DNA of 64,000 bases from Elysia chlorotica (Eukaryota > Mollusca > Gastropoda > Plakobranchidae). Where the stretch lies: the NCBI GenBank assembly GCA_003991915.1, contig RQTK01000212.1, positions 520,021-584,020 on the forward strand. The letters are read 5' to 3'. The position numbers were made by a program, and so were the translations under genes. The stretch's first letter is position 1; each line of letters starts with the position of its first letter. Of the stretch, positions 13,142 to 24,826 are shown piece after piece. A model generated the notes under the pieces. The model saw only the letters and a program-made list of their open reading frames with translations. It searched no databases and was not told the origin of the DNA.

Positions 13142-14071
13142 CAAACATTGTACGCTAAATAGATGCTGATGCAGGAGACCAAATGTGCAATATAATGGGA
13201 AGTGCAGTGGAATGATTTTACTTTGAAATGCCTTGCCATTATTCTTTATATATATATATTTTTTTTTTTTTAGAAAAATCAACATGTAACAACATATAAC
13301 ATAGTAATAAGTCTTTCAACATTGGTAACTGTGAGACAAGTCTTGAGCAAAGTTATTAATCATGCAAAGGCTGAAACGTGGACATCTTTCATATAGGCCC
13401 TGAAGAACTTGTAAATTTGAATGCCTTGTCACACATTAAAAAAACAACCAACTATCTGATTGAAAAACAATGACAACTATCTGAAACAGCAATTTGATTG
13501 TGTAGTGGAATGGAAAAGGAATCTTTCAGACTCTCATTCTTAAAAATACATGTATTGTATAGAAACAGGTCCCTTGGGGTAGTATCATATGTATTTAGAA
13601 AAAGGTGAGTCAAAGTTTTCAACATCATGATGTGATATTCAATTTCAAATTATGATGTTAAAAGAACAGTTTTTCCCCTGCGTGTGGGCAGTAAATGTGT
13701 AGTAATTTCACCCAGAACCAAACTTATCTTTTTCAGATATTGGAACCAATTGCAATATCTTTTAGGTCTCTTGACTCACTTGGTTATCAAATGAAAAAGA
13801 TTTTTTTTTAATAATTAAGAAAAAAAATGGCAGTGATGGTAATGAATGAGAAATATCAGGTTAGCATTGTAGTAAAATCAAGTCAAGCATAACATCCTTA
13901 CATTGTGTTTGAGCACTATATTTTTTTGTAAAAAACGATTCTCTCATGTACAGAACTTTTGTATAATTAGGTATACCACAACAAAATTGACAAAACTAGT
14001 TTTACTTATTTTAATAAACATTTTTATGTGTACAGTTACAGATGTATAATAATAAAAAAAAAGGAAAATTT
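13142..14071. other. Intergenic gap between convergent PNLDC1 and WDR70 3' ends
   Basis: This 930-bp AT-rich interval must hold both 3' UTRs. An AATAAA at 14013-14018 could serve PNLDC1, which would bring its transcript end almost to the WDR70 stop codon. No exon or element was recognised inside. Confidence 0.6.
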
Positions 14072-17000
14072 TTATCCTAGTTTTTTCTTTTTCCAAATTG
14101 GACCCGGATCATCATCATCCTCCTTCTTGTCTTCATCTGGGCTTCTGAATACTTTCTGTGGCTGAGTTCTGAAGAAAAAGCACAGGTTATAACAATGAGG
14201 ATAAAGTGTTTCACATGTTTCCATCTCCTTTTATAAATAATGAAGTGAGTGGGCAAAAATGAATTCTCAATAAAAAAAACAATGAAACCAAAAAAACAAC
14301 AACAAAGAAACAAAACAAAAACTTGCATAAAATCCAGCATTACTACTTAAGCACAAGGTTTAGTACATAGTACTGCAAAGATGAATGAAACTGATAATAA
14401 TCATAGAAAGAAATTACCTGATCACATGGTCAAGCGGTCATTCGTTCCAGAAACCTGATTTCAGTTTTCAAAAATCTTTATCAAGTCATATTGTGTATAA
14501 CTATAAGTAACGTAAATACTAAAAGAAATTAGAGGTGAAAAAAGGTGATAGACTTGTGGATTTAAATTAACTACAGATGCGCCACCAGGCTACGGGCCCC
14601 TCCACAATATGGTCTATACAGTGCTGACGTTGGACATTAATCAACTAACAATAACAACATAAGCGCCACCAATTGTTGCATGTTCTGTGACAATCATATT
14701 ACCAGTTTCATTGTCTCTGTCGCCTTAAGTCCAGAGATTGGCTGGTACATACATTTCTGGATGGCTACATGTTAAAACAAATAACAAGTATTTATGTTAA
14801 ACCACTGATTTTCTATAAAACCTTACACCAAACTTTGGCAATAATGGGTTAAATAAGTGGGTAGAGACTTGACAATTTGAGTGACAAAACAATGCCGCTC
14901 CACAAATTAGTGGTTGTAAAAAAACTCACTTTTTATAAGCTGGATCAATCCAGTAAGGATTCTCTGCTGCATCCTTTGCATGTCTCAGAATGGCACCACG
15001 GGGATCTTTTTCATACGGGTCGGGTTTTCTAGAGACAATCTGTTGAGCTACGTACTGGGAAAGTGTTGCACCCTTTGCCCCAACTCGTCCGCCAGTGCCT
15101 GTTAAGAAATGTAAAGGAAAAAAAACGTAAATAGAGGGCAAAAAATTATGACATTTGGTGACTTCCAAAGCATCTGTATGGGTTTAATTCCAATACAGAT
15201 CTCTTTATAATATGAAATAAATTCATGTCAGGTTTAATTCAAGACTGTGATCATTGATATAAAAAAAAAAATTGCCCATTTTTAAGTTATTCTTTTTATT
15301 TTGCAGCACATTTAAACCATCAAAGTACTGTATGAAGTTGGGATCACACAAACCTTTATATTAAAATCAATAAAAATAATTATTTTTCATCAAACAGAAT
15401 TCTCTGAACATACAATGTGATCACAAATCACCTATCACTAGTTTTCATAAAAAAACAACATAGTTTATAAGACATCTGGAAAGGGAGAAAGAAAATAGGT
15501 GTAAAAACTAATGGCAACGCTTGATTTACTAATGTTAACTCACAAATATAATACCAAAAGCCTGAAAATGATCTTACCTGGTCCTGCAATAGGAAGGTCT
15601 GGCCTGTGACTCTTCACCGGATCTTTCCTGATGCGCTCCTCAAACTTCTTGGTGCTGGTTGGTTTGCCTTGGCGGAACATGGGCAGAGCATAGGCTGAAA
15701 CAGAGATGTAGCAATGGATTATTTCAGAGCCATGGGTACAACTACAAGAGGAAGAAAAATATCTCCTGCAAAAAGTTTGATGATTAAGAAAGTATGATAA
15801 AAATAAAAACCCTTTCTATCAGACCTTTAAAAAAAGGTTACTTTTCAGGACATACATCCAATCAGACCTGCGAAAATGAGAAAAGCTGAGAAATTTTCCC
15901 TTCTTACATACCTATCCAAGTTCCAAATTTACTGACTAGCCTGAGACTTCTAATGTCGACCTGGCATTTTAACATTTGAAATTTAATACTCTCGCCAATT
16001 TCTGAAGCATTTCCGAAAGTGTGGACGGGGAGTCTTAAACATGATACAACAAGAGAATCTGTAACACTTCTGACTTGAGGACAATAATTACAGCAGAAAG
16101 ACAGCCAACTTGGCTACCTTGGCGGTCTATCGATACACTTGAACTCACGTGTAATGATGTTCTGAGATGCCATGATTTCTGTCTGCTTGACTTTCCTCTC
16201 TCGTTTGACAACACAGAGCATAGCTCCTCTGGGGATGTGTGAAACATTGACAGAAGATAAAATTAGATGATGCCTATAAATCAGACCTATTTTATGCTAG
16301 GATTTCTATTGTCTAACTAGAGAGGGTGAAATACTGAAAGGTATCACGGGGATAATTTCGCGCATATGGGTTAGGATAATTAAAGTGGTTCTGTCCTTTA
16401 AATCTTAGAAAAAACTCAGGAATATTACTCAACAGATGTGATTTCAGTGGGCAGAACTTTATTTCTGTTTTGAAGAGTTAGAAAGAAAGAAATCCTAAAC
16501 ATGATTACTGACGATTTTTCCCAAATTGTTTCTATAGTGACATTTTGTAAAAGCAAATAAAATTTGCTCAAACAAAATATGGTGGCCAAAGATATGATCT
16601 AATTGACTTTTGACAGTATTTGGGTTAAGAGACGAATTTAAATTTGCTTTCAAGTAAGAAGAAAAAGGTGTATAAAATAATTATTTTATTTACCTGTGAC
16701 TTTTGTCAGGATCATAGAAGAGTTTGACCTGTCCATCACCGCAACCCACGACTATCTGGTTTAGTTTTGGGTGCCACAGGAACCGCACTGTGCTCTGAGA
16801 AAATGATCAGGCAAAATATTTATAAGCAAAGAGGTACGCCCATTTTAATGAAATGAATTTCTTGAACCTCATATATTTTTAGGAGATTGTGCTAGTGTTA
16901 ACAGAAATCTTCAAATCATGGGACACAAGAATTCTGTCTTTACCTTTTTCCAAGGTTCAAATTAGTTAGTTAGTTAGTATTCCATTAGTCTGTTATCAAA

Positions 17001-20000
17001 GAATCATATTGGTTGAATAGATATGATATTAGATTTACTGGCTCAACACTTAGAACAATCTAAAATTAAAGATAAATGGTCTGAAAATAAAGCTGCAAAA
17101 GTTATTTTTTTCTTTTTATCACCTGGGGCTCTTACTGACATGTTGCAAGCACTCCTGTGAACTGAAGAGGATGAGCCAAAACCGAGTCCGGTGGAGGGGA
17201 GTTGCAGTGACCCTATGTTCCACAAGGGCTCGAGAGGTTTAAACGAATCTATTCTAATGCCCACATCTTCCGGGCTATAATGAAAAAAAAAAAAAAAACC
17301 TACCTTTTGAATTTTCTAGTTTGTTTTCGTACCAGCTAGTCTGTTAAATGTATTCATTACATAATAAAAACAGTATAAGGCTTGGATAGGGGCAAAAATA
17401 CATACTGATTCAGACATATGCATCTCTTTCACTACTTGTAAGTTTTCTCGGTCAAGGAAAACAATTTTTCCATCTTTCTGGTCCTTCCGTAAACTTATTC
17501 CAGTCACCAGAAGCTTGTCATCCGGACTAAATACACAGTCTGTCCTAAAAAGGATACAACAAAAATAAATGCTGTGAAAACCAAAAGTTTATTTCAGCAA
17601 ACAGTTATGTGTTAGGAAACCCTGCCCTTTTCATTTGCTATGAAGAGGGATGGAAAAGGGAAAAGGTGGAATCACTTCTGTTAAAAAAAATGGAAAAAAA
17701 TTTGCAAGCAGTTAACTTAATCATAGTGGGTCAGTTATGGCACAGGATAATTTCTTATCACCACGGTGAAATTAAATTTAAATTTTCTAGATCTTAATGG
17801 CTATATTTAGCTTGTATGTAAATGTCCACATTTTCTTAAAAAATGTTCACTTACATTGAGAAAGCATTTGGCAAACCGTTATTAGATGCCAGAGGCTGCT
17901 TGAAATTTCTCAAATCCCAAAGTTTTAGTGAGTCATCACCTGAGACAAAATGTATTTGAAAAAATTAAATCTAACAAAGTGAAAATTGAATGTAAACAAA
18001 TCTTTCAACTGATAACAATACATGTACAACAGTATGATTTTTTTAAGTAACAAAGCAAAAAAAAAAAAATGGTTTGGTAAAATTGAATGCTTTGACATTT
18101 TTTAATTTTATTTTGTAACAAACCATAACAGATTGACTTTTCATTATTTTACTAGTATTTTTGTGTTCTAATTTGAACCTTTCAACCGGACGTACAAAAT
18201 AAAATTTGATAAAAGTTTTTGACTCTATCCCTATATCCACCCAATATACATTAAGAGTCACATCTAGCTTGTAATATGGAAAGTGTTAACATCTTAATAA
18301 AATTTGTAGGAAATTTAAAAAATTGAATGAAAATGACTTAGCATGAAATATAATAGGTACTACAAGATATTTTAAATCTCCTGTCTAAGAATTTACATAC
18401 CCCCTCTGGAGGCCAAAGTGCGACCATCATAAGAAAACTTAAGACAAGTTATATCTGATCCATTCATATGAGCTGTTTTATTTTGCATGGCTACATTCAC
18501 CTGATGACAAAAAAATATGGACATGATTATTTAGGTGATATGTTTTACTATCAAATGCTTATCATTTAACAGGGTAATCTTCGTTCAAGAAAATGGACTA
18601 AATACAGAAAATTGTGCCCCCGCATAATTTTTTCAATATAATACATTCACATTATGGAACAGAAATCAACTTTGAAATGTATCCTTTATGTATTTAAGAA
18701 AAGCTTTGAACATTAAGTGAATCTTACTTTGTCAAAGTAAGTAATTTCTAAAATATTTCAAAATACATGTTAACTCATTATTATTATTTAAAAGGAAGAG
18801 GTTGGCATGTTTTAGGTAGCATTAATTTTTCATGTACAATTGTTAGTTATTTCAGCAACTGATAGTTTTCTTTTCCAAAGAAATGAAAGCAGTTATATTT
18901 AGGTAGTGTAAACACATGTAAGGAAATGAAGGGGCAAAAAGATTTAAGAAAATGAACAGAAAGTAATACCTACAAAAGCATATTTGTTGTGGTCCCAGAT
19001 CTGTATAGAACCATCAGTGCAGCCTGCAACAACCCATCTTCCATCATTGCTGTAGGTGCATGAAGTAGGTACCGTCCTGCGTCCACCAATTCCCTTGGTT
19101 TTAATGATGTTCTTGTGTTTAAATTTGCTTGTAACGTCCCACAAACGAACTGTACTGTAATATCAACAACATTTTAAAAAAAAATGCACGTTACTGGATT
19201 TGTAAATATTTCAATTTCATATTCAAATCAAGTCAGTGACGAACAATATATTGTTGAAAACTGCATATTGCATTTTTATGTACACAAAGCTTTTGGTCAA
19301 TTGTTTATAAAAATTATGCAACCTACCAAAGTTCACTTCATAGATTTACTAAACAATGATCCAAAGATTCATGGCTCAATTCTATTTGATATTCACAGAC
19401 AATGAAAGTCTGAAATATTATTCAAAAAAGTAATTGAGATAAATAGTTTAAAAAAAAAAGTGAAAAAGTTAAGGTGTCATATTTAAAATGAGATGGAGAA
19501 TAGAAAATCATGTATATATATGGAGATATGCAGTCCATGATACGTAGATCAAACTAGCATCTCTCAATTGACAGTAAATGAAACACAGGCTAAATGGGTA
19601 TGAATTCTTCCACAACTTCAACTTCTATGCATTAAATATAAGGAAAATAATTTGAGCATCACCTGTCATTAGCACATGTCAAGAATTCCTCTTTAATTTT
19701 AGGATTCCAGCAACCACTGTTCAGGGCAGCAGTGTGGCCCTGAATAAATAAAGAGAATAGAAGATCTACATGTAATGTTTAAGACCTTAGCTAAAATGTG
19801 CTGGTTTTTTATGTCCAACGTCAGAAACTAAGCAATATCTGAGGCAATACCAAGATGAACTGACACATAAAGACATCAAGAGCAGTACTTTTATCTCAGC
19901 TGGTCACATTATACTTTGACCTTATCAGTAAGAAACAATTTGGTCTGAACATGTTTCATTCTGTTTAGAAGTTGCATGCTCTACCAATTGAGCTGCCTTA

Positions 20001-22569
20001 ACTCAGGATTCACTAAATAAATGTGAATATGTCAAGATTAAATAAAGTTTGCAAAGCTGTAAATGGAGTAATTCAAAGTTCTTAACAAATGAATAACGAA
20101 AGCACACAAGCTTAGGGAATTTATATGTGGGGAGCCTATATATCATGGTGCAGTTTATTTTTAAAGAATAGGTCTCACTTTGGTGCTAGCTTGATCAACA
20201 AGATACTGGTCTCCCTTGACGCATTCCATCACTTCAAAGCCATCTCGATCAATGATTTTAGCTTGGGCATTAGAAGCCACCACTAGCAGAGACTCTCCTG
20301 TCGGGCTGTATTCCACGTTTCTGATCTGGTGACTGAGAGTTAAAAGGTTCATTGTGAATTTTACAAGAGAGTGGATCACAGTTAGAAAACAAAATTTAAA
20401 AAATTAGATTTATATACAGTAACTAAACACCATATTTAAAAAAAATCACCTCTTATCAAATTTAAAATGGAAAAATGAGGAGAAAATGTACTGAGATGCA
20501 AGGAAGCAAAGAATAGCTGCTACAAATACTGAGATAGTAAAAATATATTTTCTTGACACAGATGGTGTTTAAAATTAAATCATCCCTACAAATAAAAAGC
20601 ACTCTACCATTCACAAGGCCGCAAGGAACGGAAGGACTTCAGGGATGCATCCATGCCAGCAAAGTCCCAAAACTTCACATCAAAGTCAGTGCTGCCAGTG
20701 ACGAGACGAGCGCCTGATGGATCCAGAGCCAGTGCTGAAATCTAATGTCAATGGATACAGAATGTTGAGTAAGAATCAAACTAGCTTGAAGAAAAATTGC
20801 ATTTGCATCATTATTTAACATCTAAAAAATTCATCATGATATCAAACCCAATTAAAACAATTAAAAAAAATGAGACAAATTCTGTGTATGTCACATAAAT
20901 GAAACAAATCTAATGATAGTCTCAAAGTCACTATGGCTAAAACATTTTTCCTCCTTATAGCTAATGAACCAAAAGTCAAATAAGTAATGACTTTATATGA
21001 GAGTTTTCATAGTCAATAAGAGATATACATGTGTACATAATTGTATAAAACTACATATTAATAACATTAATTACATACTGCTTTTTGTCCATGATCAAAG
21101 ACAATTTCATGGCTAGTGGGAATCTTGTTCAAAGGATTCTGTGTAAGACAAAAACAGACATATGTTACCATTGGTTAAAATAATATTTGATCTATTACTG
21201 AAGATAGACTTCCAAAATAATATATGTATTTATAAAAAAGTGGAGATAACTGCTTTTTGTCCATGATCAAAGACAATTTCATGGCTAGTGGGAATCTTGT
21301 TCAAAGGATTCTGTGTAAGACAAAAACAGACATATGTTAATTGGTTAAAAAATATTTGAATTACTGAAAAGACTTCCAAAATAATATATGTATTTATAGA
21401 AAAGTGGGGATAATAGCATAAGTGTTCATTCAGGAAAAAAAAAGTGGACCCTTATACATAGGAAAGTAATCATGTGAGTGTGTCATTTTTTTCTAGAAGA
21501 GAAACTTCAGATTTTTAAGGAAGCACTATTGTTAAACATGCCAAAGGAAACGTTCTTGTTCTGTGCCCCCGCCCCAAAAGTGCCATTCATTAATCCATCT
21601 GAAGATTGCAATAGTCATGTTGCTGGAAGTTGGAACCTATAGAGAAATGTCACAAGACAAGGTAAAATTATAATTAATCATACATACATATGAACTTACG
21701 TCATCTTCTTCTGCAACATCATCCTCATCCTCATCTTCATCTTCTGCATCAGCTGACACTGATGACTTCATTTTGTTGTCATTTATGATATCTTTTTCAA
21801 CATTTCTTTCTGCTGTTACATTTGGCTTTGTAAAGCCTGGAGGCAATGGGGGTCCAATATCATCCTCATCTTCACCACTATTAGTGTGTGCCCTTTCTTC
21901 CTCTTTTTTCGAATTTGATTGCAAAGTCTTGGCATCGGTTTCTGTGGTCACAACTGGCTTAAATGCAAGAGGCATAGGAGGTCCAATTTCATCATCACTG
22001 CTCTCACTTTCCCTTTTGTCTTCCTCCGAATTTTCATCTGATGAACTCTCTTGTTTGCGGTGGTGTTTTTTTTTCTTGCTCTTCTTTTTCTTTGATTTTT
22101 TGTGCAAAATTTTAGGATCGTCTGGGATAATATCTGGAGTTTCTGTCAATATATGCAAAATTGTGAATAAATTATATATAATTGTTATTTTGAAACCTCA
22201 CATTGTTCATATATGAAAAACTGCTAAATTCTAAGCATCCTTCTTAATTTCGGGGGAAAAAGGATGTTCCACAAAACTTATGAGTTGGCTATGTCAGTTT
22301 TATAAAATTGAAAAAGTGATACTTATTTCTTTAAATACCCGGTATATAAAAAATATATTGAATAAAAGATACTTTAAAGTTATTAAAAATAAATATCCAC
22401 ATCTTTTTCTATGACTTTTCTAAAACTCCACATGACATTCAACTCATTAAAAAATGAATATTTTTCTCACCTTCCACAGGGTTATCTCCAGTTCTCTCTA
22501 TTGCTGTTTGGCGAGCCTCTTGGAACATAGCCATAAAGTCAAATGTCTTAGCTTTCTTTGTTTGCTTTT
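14072..22569 (-). CDS. WDR70: WDR70, WD40-repeat nuclear protein (first exon missing)
   Basis: Exons in transcript order: 22569-22471, 22142-21700, (21310-21251 duplicate), 21138-21079, 20741-20618, 20332-20179, 19739-19663, 19154-18974, 18500-18401, 17939-17855, 17544-17406, 16794-16694, 16228-16149, 15694-15578, 15098-14930, 14168-14072; about 675 aa without exon 1 (human about 654). Order: KKAKTFDFMAMFQEAR near the N-terminus; a lysine-rich then acidic region with two IGPPxP motifs; WD blades with FDVKFWDF, RDGFEVMECVKGDQY, STVRLWDV, GSIQIWDH, DDSLKLWDLR and FLWHPKLNQIVVG; then a GGRVGAKGATLSQY tail ending in an acidic run and WKKKKLG. All junctions keep phase. Known role of WDR70: nuclear, linked to CUL4-DDB1 ubiquitin ligase and histone H2B ubiquitylation in DNA repair. 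Exon 1 (initiator Met) was not found between 22570 and 36000. Confidence 0.92.
14575..14660 (+). repeat. SINE 3'-end fragment
   Basis: TATACAGTGCTGACGTTGGA followed by CATTAATCAACTAAC matches the 3' end of the SINE at 56870-57095 (TATATAGTGCTGACGTTGTG). It lies in the last WDR70 intron. Confidence 0.55.
17120..17280 (+). mobile_element. LINE ORF2 C-terminal remnant
   Basis: On the + strand one frame reads LKRMSQNRVRWRGVAVTLCS and ends STRAREV then stop. The arrangement of a basic NRxRWRxxV motif followed by a short LCS tail resembles the extreme C-terminus of LINE endonuclease/reverse transcriptase proteins. It is a roughly 100-bp remnant antisense to WDR70, in the intron between 16794 and 17406. 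No upstream reverse transcriptase motifs were found. Family assignment is uncertain. Confidence 0.45.
19795..20012 (-). repeat. SINE copy in WDR70 intron, reverse orientation
   Basis: Reading + it begins TTTTTTATGTCCAACGTCAG (reverse of the SINE 3' end), passes CAGCTGGTCACATTATACTT, and ends with GTTGCATGCTCTACCAATTG, the reverse complement of a tRNA-like A box region. It is diverged. Confidence 0.65.
21079..21417 (-). repeat. Tandem duplication of a complete WDR70 exon, period 172 bp
   Basis: The 60-bp exon at 21079-21138 is present again, identical, at 21251-21310, with about 110 bp of following intron. The acceptor is the same in both copies. The donor of the genomic 21079 copy is GTATGT; the 21251 copy, which comes first in the transcript, has GTTATC. 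The exon and about 30 bp of flank are identical while the rest of the intron copy carries substitutions and small deletions. Both exons are phase 0-0, so using both would add 20 residues without a frameshift. Confidence 0.95.
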
Positions 22570-23470
22570 CTGAGGTTTGGAGAAAATAAAATATTCTCAT
22601 CTATGGTAAAATAAAATAATACAGTCAGGAATTCAGTAAAAAAAAATGTTATGTTGGAAATAATTATTCCCTTGTTTAAAGAGTTTACATGTTCATGGTA
22701 TTTAAAAACAAATCCAAATAATGTGCATGTCTCTCTCACATCTGGACTCAAGTAGCTTTAAAACTTAACAACCATCCAAGTGACAAATGATTCTCACAAT
22801 TCCCAAAATATGCTTGGGTCTGCTAGATAGTTTTACGTCCATCATCCTCAGCATATAATCAAGGAACCCTTGTATGATCTAGCCCATTTCATGCAAATGC
22901 TCAAATACAGGGAACCCACAAGATAACTGTGTGTAAGGTGTTATCAAGCTATACTTCATTTCCATAAATTGTTTGATCATTATTGTTTGTAGAAAAAAAA
23001 TTAGGCCAGGAGTGCTAATGAATTTATGTTCAAAACAGTACTAAACACATGTTAGACCTGTACATAAGTAGTGGGAGATCAACATGACCATACTATTATA
23101 CGAATCAGACAGATGTATAATATGTATCCAATTATCGTGACCATTATCTGCCCTACGGAGAAAAGAGTTTTCTTTGGGAAACAATGACCACAAAAAAGTG
23201 GGAACAATCACAAGGTTATAAAAGACGTACAATCAAGTATTTAACGACAACAATCCATTTCCGAAAAAAAATTTGTGGGGAAAATTAGTATGGGGAGCAG
23301 AGAAATAAAGAGATATATTTCGTATCAAACATCTTCAGGGGGCCATCTAGCACAAATGGCAAAGCATTGGTGGTTCTGCCCCCCCCCCCCCCACCCCCCC
23401 CAACCACCGTGTATTCACACAAAGCGTACCTGCACGTTAATCAAAAGATCGATGATGATGATATTGTATA
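22570..23470. other. Sequence 5' of known WDR70 exons, with poly-C tract
   Basis: No exon was recognised; this is either WDR70 intron 1 or upstream DNA. At 23340-23420 a weak tRNA-like SINE head (CACAAATGGCAAAGCATTGG) runs into a C-rich tract at about 23379-23402. Confidence 0.5.
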
Positions 23471-24662
23471 CAGTAGTGCTCAACTATAGCGGCACCCGCT
23501 GCAGCGGGACCTTGGAAGTAGCCCCGTTTTTTTCTCTATATAAGCTCTATAACCTGTGCGCTGATATAACGGGGCAGGGACAGGGCCGAACATGGATACA
23601 GCGGGACTTGAGCGAGCGGTAGATAAAGAGTAAAGAACGGCATTGTTTTGTTTTCCACGCCCTAGCCTAACCATAGCCGCGTGGGACGGGTTCATGGTTT
23701 GCATTGCGGTTGGGGGATAGGCATAAAGCAGGCCCGATGTCTGCGCATTGTGCGTAATGTTATCTTTCCAGTCAAGGCTGTGCGTGGAGAGGCACATTCT
23801 AGATCTACATGACCATAGGTACTAAGCCCAGCCTAATTGAAAGCGAGGGATGATTGTCGGTGCTAGTTTTTTGTTACACAAGTTGAACAACGCAAACAAA
23901 GAAATGGTCGTAATCGATCGTTGTGGGGAAAGGGGAGAAGGGGGTGAGATGCGTTAGGGTATGTGTGTAGGGACATGGGCTAGGTGCGACTGCGGGCCCT
24001 GTGTAGGTATCGTTCGTTTCGTTACGATCCTTGATCTCGAAACACTCTTTCATGATTCACTCCTAATTTCCACTAGCTATAGTCTAGATCTATAGAAATA
24101 CAATACAGAAGGCGAATTTTACGGCATTAATTCCTAATTTCTACTAGCTGTACAATACAGAACGCAAATTTTACACACAACGGAAGAAGAAGATGGCTTT
24201 CTAACAAAAGGAAATGTTTTTCGATTGAAAAGAAGACTGAAATAATCAACGAAGTTGATAGGAAGAAAAAAACGAAAGTTCAAATTTGCAGAGACTATGA
24301 AATTTCACCTGCTACCTTCTACACCTTCTTGAGAGATAAAGAACCGATCCTGTCAGCTATCAACAAAGGACAATTCAAATCAGACCACTTTTATCAAAAG
24401 TGAAAAGTGTATTAAAAAAAAACAAGAAACAAACAAAAAACAACAAAAAACGCAAAACAAAAAATTTGAACTAATAATACTAATAGTAATATAAAAAGAG
24501 TGCCTACGGCCCAATAGTTACGTTTATTTTATTGTTATGCAAGGGAGGTAATTTTGTTGCTAATTTTTCGCTAACTTCCCTTTGCTTCCCTATTGCGGGA
24601 GCTTGCCTACAGCGGGACTTTTCTTCTGGGTCGGAAAATCCCGCTGTAGGCATGTTTTACTG
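23471..24662 (+). mobile_element. Tigger/pogo-like DNA transposon, internally deleted
   Basis: The 1192-bp element starts CAGTAGTGCTCAACTATAGC and ends with the complement of CAGTAAAACATGCCTACAGC, i.e. imperfect terminal inverted repeats, with TA on both outer flanks (23469-23470 and 24663-24664) as expected for Tc1/mariner-type target duplication. GCGGGAC motifs recur near both ends. Only the start of a transposase survives (about 24194-24403). It is non-autonomous. Confidence 0.75.
24194..24403 (+). pseudogene. Truncated Tigger/CENP-B-type transposase, N-terminal HTH only
   Basis: One frame reads KRKCFSIEKKTEIINEVDR, then TKVQICRDYEISPATFYTFL, then RDKEPILSAINKG, and stops at 24401-24403. 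This is the N-terminal helix-turn-helix (psq/CENP-B box-binding type) of pogo/Tigger transposases. The second HTH domain and the DDE catalytic domain are absent; after the stop the sequence is A-rich. There is no clear initiator Met in frame. It lies inside the TIR-bounded element 23471-24662. Confidence 0.7.
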
Positions 24663-24686
24663 TATTCACTCTGTGTCAATAACATC

Positions 24687-24826
24687 CAGAGATACCATTT
24701 TTGGGGAAATTTCAGGAATTCCGGAAATATTGTTTGGGTCTGGATTGTCCGAAAATGTTCTGACTCTTAAGTCTGATGTGCGGAAAACTTTTCCCCCGAA
24801 AATTCCGGAAAACTGGCGACACCGCC
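24687..24826. mobile_element. Small degenerate TIR element (hAT-like ends)
   Basis: The left end CAGAGATACCATTTTTGGGG and the right end, reversed (GGTGTCGCCAGTTTTCCGGA), look like diverged inverted repeats rich in CCGGAAA blocks. It starts about 25 bp after the Tigger-like element. A related single end lies at 26145-26191 (reversed: CAGGGATGCCACCCAAATCT). Superfamily is a guess from the CAGGG..GCCA terminus. Confidence 0.35.

Noticed and set aside
17043-17264. Additional WDR70 exon on the minus strand (73-codon frame)
   Set aside because: It has no WDR70 similarity, and the flanking exons join in phase without it; the opposite strand explains it as a LINE tail.
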